Origin: Oceanobacillus halophilus
Lineage (GTDB): Bacteria; Bacillota; Bacilli; Bacillales; Amphibacillaceae
Length of the DNA: 64,000 nt
Reading direction: 5' to 3'
Assembly (NCBI RefSeq): GCF_003628505.1
Contig: NZ_RBZP01000001.1
Location: 744,001 to 808,000, forward strand
Shown here: positions 7,586-17,404 of the stretch, in pieces
How positions within the stretch are numbered: the first letter of the stretch is position 1
Layout: each line of letters opens with the position of its first letter
Program-made: the position numbers and the translations under genes
Notes under the pieces: generated by a model
What the model was told of the DNA's origin: nothing
Seen by the model: only the letters and a program-made list of their open reading frames with translations
Database searches by the model: none

Positions 7586-8350
7586 TTAATGAGCATTATC
7601 ACTACCGAAGAAGTTTTTAAATGCTTGAATATTTGTTGCACGGTTCATTGCAGCAATGGATGTTGTTAATGGAATGCCTTTAGGACAAACCTGTACACAG
7701 TTCTGTGAGTTACCACAGCCACTGACGCCGCCATCTTCCATTAAACCTTCTAAACGCTCACTCTTATTCATATCCCCTGTAGGATGTGAATTAAATAAAC
7801 GTGCTTGTGAAATTGCTGCAGGGCCAATAAAGTCAGACTTATCATTTACATTTGGACATGCTTCCAAACATACCCCACATGTCATACACTTAGATAATTC
7901 ATAAGCCCACTGGCGTTTCTTCTCAGGCATACGCGGTCCTGGCCCCAGATCATGCGTCCCATCTATTGGAATCCATGCTTTTACTTGTTTCAAAGCATCA
8001 AACATTCGCTCACGATCAACAATTAAATCACGAACTACAGGAAATGTAGCCATCGGAGCAAGTCGAATTGGTGTTTCCAATTCATCCACTAGTGCCGCAC
8101 AGGATTGTCTTGGTGTCCCATTAATAACCATAGAACAAGCACCACATACTTCTTCCAAGCAGTTCATATCCCATTGAACAGGTGTGGTTTTTTCCCCTTT
8201 TGCATTCACAGGATTTTTACGGATTTCCATTAACCCAGAAATAACATTCATATTAGTCCGGTAAGGTACCTCAAAGGTTTCCTCGTAAGGAGCAGAATCC
8301 GGGCCGTCTTGCCGAGTTATAATGAACGTAACAGTCTTTTGTTCAGCCAT
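7586..8350 (-). CDS. sdhB: Succinate dehydrogenase iron-sulfur subunit
   Basis: At 254 residues this subunit carries the three Fe-S clusters that pass electrons from the FAD in SdhA to the membrane haem/quinone. The [2Fe-2S] ligands are in CLEEVCGACSM and QSCAAL (about residues 64-85). The [4Fe-4S] and [3Fe-4S] ligands are in CMTCGVCLEACP (about 154-165) and CGNSQNCVQVCPKG (about 211-224). It is the last gene of sdhCAB, 20 bases after sdhA, with a GGGGGAG ribosome site. Confidence 0.98.
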   Translation of the reverse strand: MAEQKTVTFIITRQDGPDSAPYEETFEVPYRTNMNVISGLMEIRKNPVNAKGEKTTPVQWDMNCLEEVCGACSMVINGTPRQSCAALVDELETPIRLAPMATFPVVRDLIVDRERMFDALKQVKAWIPIDGTHDLGPGPRMPEKKRQWAYELSKCMTCGVCLEACPNVNDKSDFIGPAAISQARLFNSHPTGDMNKSERLEGLMEDGGVSGCGNSQNCVQVCPKGIPLTTSIAAMNRATNIQAFKNFFGSDNAH

Positions 8351-8370
8351 TCTACTTCTCTCCCCCTATT

Positions 8371-10122
8371 TTAATGTTTTGTCGTATAGTCACGTTTACG
8401 CGGTTCAATTAAAGAAACATCTACATCTTCATAACTTAAATTTGGCGCTTGATTTTTCGCATCAAATTCAGCAATTGTAGTTTTCAAGAATTCCTCATCA
8501 TTACGTTCAGGAAATTCCGGTTTATAGTGCGCTCCGCGACTTTCATTACGGTTGTAAGCACCAAGCGTAATGACACGAGCTAAATGAAGCATATTTTTCA
8601 ATTGACGTGTAAACATAACACCCTGATTACTCCAATTGGAAGTATCATTGATGTTAATGTTTTCCCACCTTTGAAGCAATTCTTGAATTTTTTCATCTGT
8701 TTTGAGCAGTTTTTCATTTTCACGAACAACCGTTACATTATCAGTCATCCATTCCCCTAGTTCCTGATGAAGCTGATAAGCATTTTCTTCGCCATCCATA
8801 CTCATAAGCTGTTCAAATTTCTCTTCTTCTTCCCTTACTTTGGAATCAAAGAGTTCAGATGATAAATCCTCAGCATGTTTTTCAAGCCCTTCAATATATT
8901 CAATTGCTTTCGGACCTGCAACTGAACCACCATAAACAGCAGATAGTAGAGAGTTGGCACCTAGTCTGTTTCCACCATGCTGAGAGTAATCACACTCACC
9001 AGCTGCGAAAATACCAGGGATATTGGTCATTTGATTAATATCAACCCACATACCACCCATAGAATAGTGGACTGCAGGGAAAATTTTCATTGGTACTTTA
9101 CGTGGATCTTCTCCAACGAATTTCTCATAAATCTCAATAATACCACCAAGTTTAATATCCAATTCTTTTGGATCCTTATGTGATAAATCAAGATAAACCA
9201 TGTTTTCCCCATTAATACCTAATTTTTGATTGACACACACATCAAAGATTTCACGTGTTGCAATATCACGAGGTACCAAGTTACCATAAGCTGGATATTT
9301 TTCTTCAAGGAAATACCAAGGTTCACCATCTTTATATGTCCAGACACGTCCGCCTTCCCCACGTGCAGATTCACTCATAAGACGAAGTTTATCGTCCCCA
9401 GGAATAGCAGTAGGGTGAATTTGGATAAACTCTCCATTAGCGTATTTAACGCCCTGCTGATAAAGAATACTTGCTGCAGATCCAGTATTAATCATCGAGT
9501 TTGTTGATTTTCCAAAGATAATTCCTGGTCCGCCTGTTGCGAAAATAGTTGCATCGGACCGGAACGATTTAATTTCATGCGTTTTAATGTCTTGTGCAAC
9601 GATTCCTCTGGCTACACCATCGTCATCAATTACTGCACCTACAAATTCCCATCCTTCATATTTCGTAACAAGTCCTTCCACTTCATAACGTCGAACTTGT
9701 TCATCTAACGCATACAATAATTGCTGACCAGTTGTCGCTCCAGCATAAGCGGTCCGGTGATGTTGCGTGCCACCAAAGCGACGAAAGTCTAATAAGCCTT
9801 CTGGTGTACGGTTAAACATAACTCCCATACGATCAAACATATGTATAATGCCTGGAGCAGCATCACACATAGCTTTAACTTGTGGCTGATTTGCCAAAAA
9901 GTCCCCACCATAAACTGTGTCATCAAAGTGAATCCATGGTGAATCACCTTCACCCTTTGTATTAACAGCTCCATTAATACCACCTTGTGCACATACTGAG
10001 TGAGAGCGTTTAACAGGTACAACTGAGAATAGTTCTACGTTTACACCTGCTTCAGCAGCTTTGATAGTGGCCATTAGTCCAGCTAAGCCACCGCCAACGA
10101 CAGCAACTTTACGATTACTCAT
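8371..10122 (-). CDS. sdhA: Succinate dehydrogenase flavoprotein subunit
   Basis: This catalytic subunit oxidises succinate to fumarate at the cytoplasmic face of the membrane. The FAD dinucleotide fold GGGLAGLMATIKAAEAG is at the N-terminus. HSVCAQGGING holds the His that covalently links FAD, and the substrate/catalytic region includes HPTAIPGDDKL, SESARGEGG and HYSMGG. The sequence is very close to B. subtilis SdhA. The start is a choice between a GTG at 10134 (ribosome site too close) and the ATG at 10122, which I prefer because it aligns with the B. subtilis N-terminus. It lies between sdhC and sdhB. Confidence 0.98.
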   Translation of the reverse strand: MSNRKVAVVGGGLAGLMATIKAAEAGVNVELFSVVPVKRSHSVCAQGGINGAVNTKGEGDSPWIHFDDTVYGGDFLANQPQVKAMCDAAPGIIHMFDRMGVMFNRTPEGLLDFRRFGGTQHHRTAYAGATTGQQLLYALDEQVRRYEVEGLVTKYEGWEFVGAVIDDDGVARGIVAQDIKTHEIKSFRSDATIFATGGPGIIFGKSTNSMINTGSAASILYQQGVKYANGEFIQIHPTAIPGDDKLRLMSESARGEGGRVWTYKDGEPWYFLEEKYPAYGNLVPRDIATREIFDVCVNQKLGINGENMVYLDLSHKDPKELDIKLGGIIEIYEKFVGEDPRKVPMKIFPAVHYSMGGMWVDINQMTNIPGIFAAGECDYSQHGGNRLGANSLLSAVYGGSVAGPKAIEYIEGLEKHAEDLSSELFDSKVREEEEKFEQLMSMDGEENAYQLHQELGEWMTDNVTVVRENEKLLKTDEKIQELLQRWENININDTSNWSNQGVMFTRQLKNMLHLARVITLGAYNRNESRGAHYKPEFPERNDEEFLKTTIAEFDAKNQAPNLSYEDVDVSLIEPRKRDYTTKH

Positions 10123-10154
10123 ATTAATACTCACTCTCCTTTTCTCTCTATCTA

Positions 10155-10778
10155 TTAAACTCCATAAGCAAATTGAATTAATGTTCTAACTCCAAGATAA
10201 CTAACAACTAAAAACACAAGTACTACTGCGTAAGTTGCAACCTTTTGTGATTTTGGAGATTGTGTAATTCCCCAAGATACAAGGAAGCTCCACAAGCCGT
10301 TAGCAAAGTGGAATACAGCAGAGATGATTCCAACTAAGTAGAACCAGAACATAAATGGATTGGTAAGAATATTTTCCATTAGGCTATATTCTACCTCAGC
10401 ATTACCTAAACCTACCTGAACACGTGTTTCCCACACATGCCACACAATAAAAATAAGTGTAATGATACCTGTAATGCGCTGCAATCGGAACATCCAGTTT
10501 CTGAAATAACTAAATCTGCTCGTATTGTTTTTTGCGGTAAATGCAATATACACCCCTAATACCGCATGATACAGGATTGGAAGATAAATCACGAAAATTT
10601 CCAATAAAATTACGAATGGAAGTTCTGCCATAAATCCCGCAGCCTTATTAAAGCTTTCTTCACCATACACGGCAAAATGGTTCACAAATAAGTGTTGAGT
10701 TAAAAACAGCCCTATTGGTACAACACCTAAAAGTGAATGTAATCTTCTGTAAAAAAACTCACGTTGTTGATCTGCCAT
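10155..10778 (-). CDS. sdhC: Succinate dehydrogenase cytochrome b558 subunit
   Basis: This 207-residue membrane protein has five hydrophobic segments and anchors SdhAB. It carries two b-type haems and reduces menaquinone. Likely haem-ligand histidines at about residues 29 (TQHLF), 70 (YHAVLG), 113 (WHVWE) and 156 (FHFANG) match the four in B. subtilis. It is the first gene of sdhCAB, with an AAGGGGGG ribosome site and a good sigma-A promoter at 10890-10918. An AAAGCGCTTT palindrome at 10830-10839 in the leader resembles half of a CcpA site but fits the full consensus poorly. Confidence 0.97.
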   Translation of the reverse strand: MADQQREFFYRRLHSLLGVVPIGLFLTQHLFVNHFAVYGEESFNKAAGFMAELPFVILLEIFVIYLPILYHAVLGVYIAFTAKNNTSRFSYFRNWMFRLQRITGIITLIFIVWHVWETRVQVGLGNAEVEYSLMENILTNPFMFWFYLVGIISAVFHFANGLWSFLVSWGITQSPKSQKVATYAVVLVFLVVSYLGVRTLIQFAYGV

Positions 10779-10889
10779 GGTTATCCCCCCTTAGTAGATT
10801 AATAGTCTGGTTGTGTACTGTAAAAAAGTAAAGCGCTTTTATTAAAACTTGCGTTACTTTTTACAATTGTACAATCTTTTAACAAGTTA

Positions 10890-10918
10890 ATTGTACTTCT
10901 ATCTACAAAAAGCGTCAA
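10890..10918 (-). promoter_or_regulatory. Sigma-A promoter of sdhCAB
   Basis: The minus strand reads TTGACG, 17 bases, TACAAT, about 110 bases before the sdhC ATG. The untranslated leader is long. The rest of this 390-base gap towards yslB is AT-rich, and I see no other gene in it. Confidence 0.8.
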
Positions 10919-11172
10919 GAAAACCAAACAGTAAATTTAAATAATTTAGTAATAATTTGAATTTATCCTGTATAAAATCTTACAACTATACTTGATAATT
11001 TACACAATAAAATAGATAATATATTCTAGCCGTACATTCTAATCTTTAGATTGTTCAGCCAAATTTTATGCCTGACACTTGCAGTAAATTCTTCTTTTTT
11101 TAAAGGTATTTTAGATTGTATCTGAGGAAATATAGTGTAAGTGAGGGAACGGATGAAGAAAGGATGACATCC

Positions 11173-11610
11173 ATGTCAAAGAAACTAGAACAACTTACGA
11201 TTTCACAACTTAGTAATCTACATACATCTGGTGCTGGCTATGATGTCTTACGATACATTAGTTTACCTGAATTACTCGGCAAGGAATCAAACACACTTCT
11301 TTATTTTATTGGAAGAGACCTTGCTAGAAAGTTCGAAGTAGATTCCATGGAAACGTTGTGTAAGACTTTTAAACAAATGGGATGGGGCGAATTAGAGTTA
11401 GTAAAAGAAAAGCGAAAAGAACTTACATTTCAATTAATGGCTGATTCTGTGGTTTTAAGACTCCAAGCACCATTCGAAACCGAATTTCGGTTAGAGTCAG
11501 GTTTTTTAGCAGAGGCTATTCAACAACTGCTAGGAAGAGAATGCGAGTGTACAGAGGATGTTATCCATAAAATTCATACGGTTAAATTTACAGTAATATT
11601 TACTGACTAA
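11173..11610 (+). CDS. yslB: YslB family protein (DUF2507)
   Basis: About 145 residues, matching B. subtilis YslB in layout: an N-terminal helix, LLGKESNTLLYFIGRDLARKF near residue 35, a GWGELELV turn, and LESGFLAEAIQQLLG near 110. Related families are small alpha/beta ligand-binding (V4R-like) folds. Function is unknown; the gene regularly lies upstream of and opposite to sdhCAB. The start is the ATG at 11173, 9 bases after AAAGG. In-frame starts at 11116 (TTG) and 11164 (ATG) are less well placed. It ends in a shared bidirectional terminator with uvrC. Confidence 0.88.
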   Translation: MSKKLEQLTISQLSNLHTSGAGYDVLRYISLPELLGKESNTLLYFIGRDLARKFEVDSMETLCKTFKQMGWGELELVKEKRKELTFQLMADSVVLRLQAPFETEFRLESGFLAEAIQQLLGRECECTEDVIHKIHTVKFTVIFTD

Positions 11611-11746
11611 TCCTTATTTTATACTTAACTTCTCCTACATAGTTAAAGGAAAGTTGGATGTATCTTACTTAATATGACTTTTGGATAGAATAAAGCAAAT
11701 GATCATTCCATGCTATGTCATCGCCAATACTTCTAGAAAAACCAAT

Positions 11747-11779
11747 AAAAAGCTGCCGTTCAATGAACGACAGCTTTTT
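11747..11779. terminator. Bidirectional terminator between yslB and uvrC
   Basis: AAAAAGCTG-CGTTC pairs with GAACG-CAGCTTTTT around a 3-base loop. There is an A-run on one side and a T-run on the other, so it can end both convergent transcripts. Confidence 0.85.
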
Positions 11780-13565
11780 ATTCTTTATCTGTTGAGCTAT
11801 TTAAATGCTCCAGAATATCTCGAGCAATATTACTAGGAATACCAAGTTTAGTAATTTCTTCTAAATTAGCATTTTTGATTTCTTCAACTGATTTAAAATG
11901 AACAAGTAATAACTTACGTCGTTTTTCTCCTACACCTGGAATATTATCTAATTCAGACTGAACCAGATTTTTCCCGCGTAATTGTCTATGAAAGGTAATC
12001 GCGAATCGATGTACTTCGTCTTGAAGACGTTGAACAAGATAAAACTCTTGCGACTTCCTAGATAACGGTACAACGGATGGGGGGTTGCCATACAATAATT
12101 CACTCGTTCGATGTCTATCATCTTTCGCTAGCCCACATAAAGGAATATCCAATCCTAACTCATTTTCTAAGACGTCTAATGCAGCACTCATCTGACCTTT
12201 TGCACCATCTACAACGATTAAGTCTGGAAGTGGCAATCCTTCTTTTAATACTCTAGAATATCTTCTGCGAATTACTTCTCTCATTGTTTCATAATCATCC
12301 GGTCCTTCAACATCTTTAATTTTATATTTTCGATAATCCTTTTTACTTGGCTTCCCATCGATAAAAACAACCATCGCCGATACAGGATTTGTACCTTGAA
12401 TATTAGAATTATCAAAAGCTTCTATACGATGTGGTGTCTCTATCTTTAAGGATTCACCTAATTTCTCCACAGCAACAATTGTACGCTCTTCATCCCGCTC
12501 AATTAATGAGAACTTCTCATTAACAGCAATCTTGGCATTTTCATTTGCTAACTCTACTAGCTCTTTTTTTCTTCCTCTAAATGGAGTGTGAACTTCGATT
12601 TCTAATAATTCACTTAACATCTCAGTATCTGTGCCAATCGGAACCAGGAGTTGTTTTGGCTTTATGTGCTGTTTATGCAAATAAAACCTTCCAATAAAAC
12701 TTATAAAAGTCTCTTCAGGATGATCAAAGAATGGAAAGATTGAGACATCACGTTCAATTAATTTACCTTGTCTCACAAAGAATACTTGTATACACATCCA
12801 TCCTTTGTCGTAACTATATCCAAAAATATCACGATCAATACGGTCATTTAATGTCATCTTCTGTTGTTCCATTACTGCTTCTATATGTTGTATCTGGTCA
12901 CGGAATTCTTTTGCACGCTCAAAATTCAGCTGTTCACTTGCCTCTAACATTTTATCAGTTAAGCTCTTTTTAATTTCCTTAAAACCACCATGAAGAAAGG
13001 AGGTTATTTCCTGAACAATTTTATTGTATTCACTAGTAGATGGAGGTTTTTCACTACAAGCTAGACATTGATTCATATGATAATAAAGACAAGGACGGCC
13101 TGGTGGATTCTTACATTTTCTTAAAGGATACAGCCTGTCCAAAAGTTTTTTTGTTTCTCTGGCTGCTATAACATTAGGATAGGGACCAAAGTATTTCCCT
13201 TTATCCTTTTTGACTTTTCTTGTTATCAAAAGACGAGGATGTCTTTCGGATGTGATTTTTAAATAGGGATAAGATTTGTCATCCTTTAACATCACATTGT
13301 ATTTAGGGTCGTATTTTTTAATTAAATTCATCTCTAAGATTAATGCTTCCATCTCTGTAGAAGTAACCACATATTCAAAGTCAACAATTTCTTGAACTAA
13401 TCTTTGTGTTTTCCGATCGTGTGCACCTGTGAAATAGGAGCGCACCCGATTTCTTAGAGCTTTAGACTTCCCCACATAAATAACCGTTCCATGCTTATCT
13501 TTCATTAAATAACAACCTGGCTGAGCAGGTAAAACGGCTAATTTTTCACTAATCACTCGATTCAT
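11778..13565 (-). CDS. uvrC: Excinuclease ABC subunit C
   Basis: About 595 residues, the normal length. UvrC makes both incisions in nucleotide excision repair after UvrA2B2 finds a lesion. Domains in order: GIY-YIG nuclease (GCYLMKD..., [18 protein letters not shown]), cysteine region (about 150-175), UVR motif that binds UvrB ([13 protein letters not shown], about 215), RNase H-like nuclease ([20 protein letters not shown]), and C-terminal HhH ([16 protein letters not shown]). The cysteine motif reads QCLAC rather than the usual QCxxPC. The start is the ATG at 13565, which aligns with the B. subtilis N-terminus; an ATG at 13577 sits too close to its ribosome site. Confidence 0.96.
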   Translation of the reverse strand: MNRVISEKLAVLPAQPGCYLMKDKHGTVIYVGKSKALRNRVRSYFTGAHDRKTQRLVQEIVDFEYVVTSTEMEALILEMNLIKKYDPKYNVMLKDDKSYPYLKITSERHPRLLITRKVKKDKGKYFGPYPNVIAARETKKLLDRLYPLRKCKNPPGRPCLYYHMNQCLACSEKPPSTSEYNKIVQEITSFLHGGFKEIKKSLTDKMLEASEQLNFERAKEFRDQIQHIEAVMEQQKMTLNDRIDRDIFGYSYDKGWMCIQVFFVRQGKLIERDVSIFPFFDHPEETFISFIGRFYLHKQHIKPKQLLVPIGTDTEMLSELLEIEVHTPFRGRKKELVELANENAKIAVNEKFSLIERDEERTIVAVEKLGESLKIETPHRIEAFDNSNIQGTNPVSAMVVFIDGKPSKKDYRKYKIKDVEGPDDYETMREVIRRRYSRVLKEGLPLPDLIVVDGAKGQMSAALDVLENELGLDIPLCGLAKDDRHRTSELLYGNPPSVVPLSRKSQEFYLVQRLQDEVHRFAITFHRQLRGKNLVQSELDNIPGVGEKRRKLLLVHFKSVEEIKNANLEEITKLGIPSNIARDILEHLNSSTDKE

Positions 13566-13600
13566 TCTTAATTCCATTCCTTTTAAAATTTAGCTCTTTC

Positions 13601-14140
13601 ATAAGGCTATTTCTTTAAGGTTCTTTTCGTATAGTTTGTTGCTTTTTGAAGTTGTGCAGTTGATAGAAATTATTAATATATTTAATTAAGAATACTGCGT
13701 AATACTCGCTACGGAAATACACTCCGCTTTCCGCGGGGAGCTGGTGAGCCTCCTTCGTGCTGTCGCACTACGTAGTCTCACCGATGCTCTTCTTCCCGCA
13801 GGAGTCTCCGTGTATTTCCGCTATGTTGCCTGCTCTACTTGTTAAATTGTAATATGCTGTTTTCACAGATGACAACTGTCTTTAACGTGATTACATGAGT
13901 TATAACTTCAAAAAAATCTAGGTCATCTTACTAAGCGGAGGCAGAATACGGAGACTCCTGCGGGAAAAGCACGTGTCCGAAGACCCCGCAGCAGTGGTAT
14001 TCTGCGAGGAGGCTGAGGCCGTGCCCGCGGAAAGCGAAGTATTCTGCCGGAGCGAATGACTACACAAAATAATCATCAGTGTGAGCAAGAGTAATACTAT
14101 TCTGAATTAAGGATATCAACAGTCTATACAAAATGCGAAT
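13601..14140 (+). repeat. MITE-like repeat, long form (copy A)
   Basis: This begins AAGGCTATTTC and TTTGTTGCTTTTTG, followed by CAGTTGATAGAAA and TTTAATTAAGAATACTGC as in copies B, C and G. It has two GC-rich core blocks: one starting CTACGGAAATACACTCC with an internal hairpin, and one starting GCGGAGGCAGAATACGGAG. It ends with TATCAACAGTCTATACAAAATG. The right terminal repeat has decayed. It fills the 700-base gap between uvrC and trxA; no gene is visible there. Confidence 0.75.
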
Positions 14141-14237
14141 TGGAACACAATATAAAATATGGATTGAATTTCTTTTGATCGGTCAGGTTCTCCAATCATA
14201 CATAAACTTTTTGTTTGGTATAACAACTCTCTTAGAA

Positions 14238-14267
14238 AATCCCTTGTTACCTAAGCAACAAGGGATT
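14238..14267 (-). terminator. Terminator of trxA
   Basis: AATCCCTTGTT pairs with AACAAGGGATT just after the trxA stop, and TTTTC follows on the minus strand. Confidence 0.85.
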
Positions 14268-14283
14268 ATGTGTGGTTATTTAT

Positions 14284-14598
14284 TTATGCATGTTTGTTAA
14301 TTAAGTCAACTAGAGCTTCTTTTGGCTGATAACCGATTACTTGGTCCACAACATTTCCATCTTTAAATAATAGTAACGTTGGGATACTCATAACACCAAA
14401 TTTACCAGCAGTTTCTTGGTTTTCGTCTACATCTAATTTAACGATTTGAACTTTTTCGCTCATTTCACCGTCAATTTCTTCTAATACTGGTGCAATCATT
14501 TTACAAGGTCCACACCATGGTGCCCAAAAGTCAGCTAGAACCAATCCTTTAGACGTTTGCTCAGCAAAGTTTTTATCTGTTACATGTTCAATAGCCAT
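14284..14598 (-). CDS. trxA: Thioredoxin
   Basis: This 104-residue protein is the standard cytoplasmic thioredoxin that reduces disulfides in ribonucleotide reductase, PAPS reductase and other partners, and is recharged by thioredoxin reductase. The active site is WCGPC with Cys29 and Cys32, within [11 protein letters not shown]. The cis-proline loop MSIPTLLLF is at about residues 71-79, and the C-terminal helix carries the usual Gly-Tyr-Gln-Pro. It is monocistronic, with a clear terminator after it and AAGGGAGG before the ATG. The order between uvrC and etfA matches B. subtilis. Confidence 0.98.
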   Translation of the reverse strand: MAIEHVTDKNFAEQTSKGLVLADFWAPWCGPCKMIAPVLEEIDGEMSEKVQIVKLDVDENQETAGKFGVMSIPTLLLFKDGNVVDQVIGYQPKEALVDLINKHA

Positions 14599-14730
14599 TT
14601 ATTTTTCCTCCCTTTTATATACATTAACCACTTTAATAAAGTATATCATCGTTAGTATTTACTTCCTAATACTTTGCTTATGCATTAGTAAAAAACAAAG
14701 TGATTGCAAAAATACAATCATTAGTAAATA

Positions 14731-14760
14731 AAATAGCCTGGTATAGACTATACCAGGCTA
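14731..14760 (-). terminator. Terminator of the fadR-fadB-etfBA operon
   Basis: TAGCCTGGTATAG pairs with CTATACCAGGCTA after the etfA stop, followed by TTTTATTT on the minus strand. It ends the fatty-acid degradation transcript. Confidence 0.9.
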
Positions 14761-14774
14761 CTTTAATTCTTTAT

Positions 14775-15752
14775 TTAGCTAACAGCAACTTTTTTAAATT
14801 CTTCAATCAACATTGGAACAACTTCGAATAAGTCACCAACTATTCCATAATCAGCTATATTAAAAATATTAGCTTCTGCATCTTTATTAATGGCAACTAT
14901 TACTTTGGAGTTAGACATTCCTGCAAGGTGCTGGATTGCTCCTGAAATCCCTACCGCAATGTATAGGTCAGGGGTTACAACCTTACCGGTTTGACCGATT
15001 TGCAAGGAATAATCACAGTAATCAGCGTCACACGCACCACGGGAAGCACCAACCGCTCCACCTAATACGTCCGCTAATTCGTATAATGGCTTAAATCCAT
15101 CTGCACTTTTAACGCCACGACCACCTGCAACAACCACTTTCGCTTCAGATAAATCTACACCTTCTGTAGTTTTGCGAACTACATCTTTTACGATCGTGCG
15201 CAAGTCTTTGATGTCTACATCAACACTGCTTATGTCTCCTGTAAGAGAGTCATCACGTTCAAGTGCCGCTATATTGTTTGGACGAATTGTCACAAATGGC
15301 AAACCACTTGTAATTACTTTCTTTTCAAAGGCTTTTCCTGAGTAGATTGGTCGAGTAAATACAGGCTGATCTCCATCTACATCAATATCAACAGCATCAG
15401 AGATTAAACCTGTATCCAATTTACTAGCTAATTTTGGTGACAAATCTTTCCCCACGGATGTGTGGCCCATAACTATTCCATCAGGTGATTCTTGATCAAT
15501 TACTGCTAGAACTGCTTGACCAAAGCCTTCAGATGTATACGATTTCAATTTTTCGTGTTTTACAGTAACAGCACGGTCTGCCCCATAATAAATTAGTTCT
15601 TGAGCTAAATTTTCTAAATCATCATCAGCACAAACGACTCCAACAATTTCACCATCTGGTTTTATTTTTCTTGCTGCAGCAATTGCTTCAAATGAAACAT
15701 TACGCAATTCCCCTTCTTTTGTCTCTGCAATAACTAAGATTTTATCACTCAT
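14775..15752 (-). CDS. etfA: Electron transfer flavoprotein, alpha subunit
   Basis: At 325 residues it forms with EtfB the FAD/AMP heterodimer that takes electrons from acyl-CoA dehydrogenases during beta-oxidation. The C-terminal FAD-binding half is intact: [10 protein letters not shown] near residue 208, [13 protein letters not shown] near 231, [20 protein letters not shown] near 253, and NKDAEANIF near 290. It is the last gene of the operon, 26 bases after etfB, with an AAAGGAG ribosome site. In B. subtilis the operon is repressed by FadR and released by long-chain acyl-CoA; the operator here is upstream of fadR. Confidence 0.98.
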   Translation of the reverse strand: MSDKILVIAETKEGELRNVSFEAIAAARKIKPDGEIVGVVCADDDLENLAQELIYYGADRAVTVKHEKLKSYTSEGFGQAVLAVIDQESPDGIVMGHTSVGKDLSPKLASKLDTGLISDAVDIDVDGDQPVFTRPIYSGKAFEKKVITSGLPFVTIRPNNIAALERDDSLTGDISSVDVDIKDLRTIVKDVVRKTTEGVDLSEAKVVVAGGRGVKSADGFKPLYELADVLGGAVGASRGACDADYCDYSLQIGQTGKVVTPDLYIAVGISGAIQHLAGMSNSKVIVAINKDAEANIFNIADYGIVGDLFEVVPMLIEEFKKVAVS

Positions 15753-15778
15753 AATATACTCTCCTTTCTCTCCACCTA

Positions 15779-16552
15779 TTAAAGTACTTTCGCTTCATCT
15801 TTAAGTAATGTTACTAATTCCTGTACTTGGTCTTGCAATTCACCTTCTAGTACCCTACCTGCTTCTTTTTCAGGAGGTAAAAATACGTCAACTGTTTCCG
15901 TCTTCGGTTCTACATCGTCTTCATCTATGTCCAAGTCATCCAATTCTAATTCATCTAAAGGTTTTTTCTTAGCTTTCATAATACCTGGTAATGATGGATA
16001 ACGAGGTTCATTTAATCCTTGCTGACATGTAACGAGTACTGGTAACTTGGTTTCAATAACTTCCACGTCACCTTCCACGTCTTTCTCAATATTTACTGTA
16101 TCACCATCAATAGACAAGCTAGTAATAGTAGTAACATATGGAATATCAAGAAGTTCAGCAACACGAGGTCCTACTTGTCCACTCGCTTCATCTATCGCAA
16201 CATTACCTGCTAAAATTAAGTCAACTTCTTTATCTTCAAAAAACGCTTCCAAAATTTTAGCTGTCGTAAATTGATCGCCTTCTTCCAAATCTTCCTCTGT
16301 ATTAATCAAGACAGCCTTATCCGCCCCCATAGCTAAAGCAGTACGTAATTGTTTCTCTGAATCTTCATCCCCAATGGTCACGACAGTTACTTCTCCACCA
16401 TGCTCGTCACGCTGTTTAATTGCCTCTTCCACAGCGTATTCATCATAGGGATTGATAATAAATTCTGCACCATCTTCTTCAATGGCTCCATTTGATACAA
16501 CAATTTTTTCCTCTGTATCAAATGTCTTTTTTAATAGTACATAAATGTTCAT
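15779..16552 (-). CDS. etfB: Electron transfer flavoprotein, beta subunit
   Basis: The 257-residue partner of EtfA carries the AMP-binding fold. N-terminal NIYVLLKKTFDTEE, the NPYDEYAVEEAI motif near residue 33, and GNVAIDEASGQVGPRVAELL near 116 are family hallmarks; LPVLVTCQQGLNEPRYPSL near 170 closes the domain. A long acidic stretch near the C-terminus (ELDDLDIDEDD) is typical of Bacillus EtfB and may suit a salt-tolerant lifestyle. It starts with ATG at 16552 after AAGGAGG and lies between fadB and etfA. Confidence 0.98.
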   Translation of the reverse strand: MNIYVLLKKTFDTEEKIVVSNGAIEEDGAEFIINPYDEYAVEEAIKQRDEHGGEVTVVTIGDEDSEKQLRTALAMGADKAVLINTEEDLEEGDQFTTAKILEAFFEDKEVDLILAGNVAIDEASGQVGPRVAELLDIPYVTTITSLSIDGDTVNIEKDVEGDVEVIETKLPVLVTCQQGLNEPRYPSLPGIMKAKKKPLDELELDDLDIDEDDVEPKTETVDVFLPPEKEAGRVLEGELQDQVQELVTLLKDEAKVL

Positions 16553-16579
16553 ATAGAAATCCTCCTTATTCTAACCATA

Positions 16580-17353
16580 TTATTTATCTCGAAAGTTTGG
16601 TTTTCGTTTTTCGATAAAGGCTTGTACCCCTTCTTTTGCATCCTCTGAAGCAAATACTCTCCCAAAAGAAATTGCTTCTTCTTTTACACCTCTTTCCAAT
16701 TGTTCATCCCTAGATAAAGAAAGTAGATGCATAATTTCATTTATGGATGGTTTACTCATAGAGGCTATTTTTTTCGCTAAATTATTTGTTTCATTAACTA
16801 AGGCATCTTCTGTTACCACTTTATTAACTAATCCTAGTGAAAATGCATCATTACCAGAAATTGGAGTACCAGTTAAAATCATTTCATAAGCCTTCGCGTT
16901 TCCTACATACCTTGGGAGACGCTGTGTCCCACCATAACCTGGAATTATCCCAAGTGTTAGCTCTGGCAATCCCAGTTTAGCGTTTTCAGTAACAATGCGC
17001 ATATGACATGACATCGCTAGTTCAAGACCACCACCTAATGCAGCGCCATGAATAGCTGCAATAACAGGTATGGAAAGGTTTTCTAGTCTATGAAATACAT
17101 TTTGTCCCTTTTCAGAAAACGACTGATAACCAGTAGCTTCTTGAAGCGAGGTGAATTCTTTTATATCCGCTCCAGCTGAGAAAAATTTTCCTTCTCCTTT
17201 AATAACCACCACCTTTGCTGTATTTTCTTCTTCAATCCTATCAAGTTTCAATTCCAATTCTTGTAATAGATTACTAGATAAGGCGTTTGCCGGCGGACTC
17301 TGAATCGTTAGATAGGCAATATGATTATTGAGTTCCAAGTTTAATATCTCCAA
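16580..17353 (-). CDS. fadB: Enoyl-CoA hydratase FadB (crotonase family)
   Basis: This 257-residue crotonase-fold enzyme hydrates trans-2-enoyl-CoA in beta-oxidation. The oxyanion-hole segments are visible: FFSAGADIKEF near residue 59 and AAIHGAALGGGLELAMSC near 97. The region around LPELTLGIIPGYGGTQRLPR (about 128-147) holds the catalytic glutamates of the family. It starts with TTG at 17353 after AAAGGGGG. The segment between fadR and etfB holds this gene in B. subtilis too (formerly ysiB). The exact chain-length preference cannot be read from the sequence. Confidence 0.94.
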   Translation of the reverse strand: MEILNLELNNHIAYLTIQSPPANALSSNLLQELELKLDRIEEENTAKVVVIKGEGKFFSAGADIKEFTSLQEATGYQSFSEKGQNVFHRLENLSIPVIAAIHGAALGGGLELAMSCHMRIVTENAKLGLPELTLGIIPGYGGTQRLPRYVGNAKAYEMILTGTPISGNDAFSLGLVNKVVTEDALVNETNNLAKKIASMSKPSINEIMHLLSLSRDEQLERGVKEEAISFGRVFASEDAKEGVQAFIEKRKPNFRDK

Positions 17354-17404
17354 ATTCTATCCCCCTTTCTTTATATTGTAATAGAGTTAAGCAAAAATTT
17401 AAAC

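Noticed and set aside
10830-10839. CcpA (cre) site in the sdhC leader
   Set aside because: The AAAGCGCTTT centre is good, but the outer TG and CA positions of the cre consensus are not matched on either strand, so it is mentioned only in the sdhC entry.
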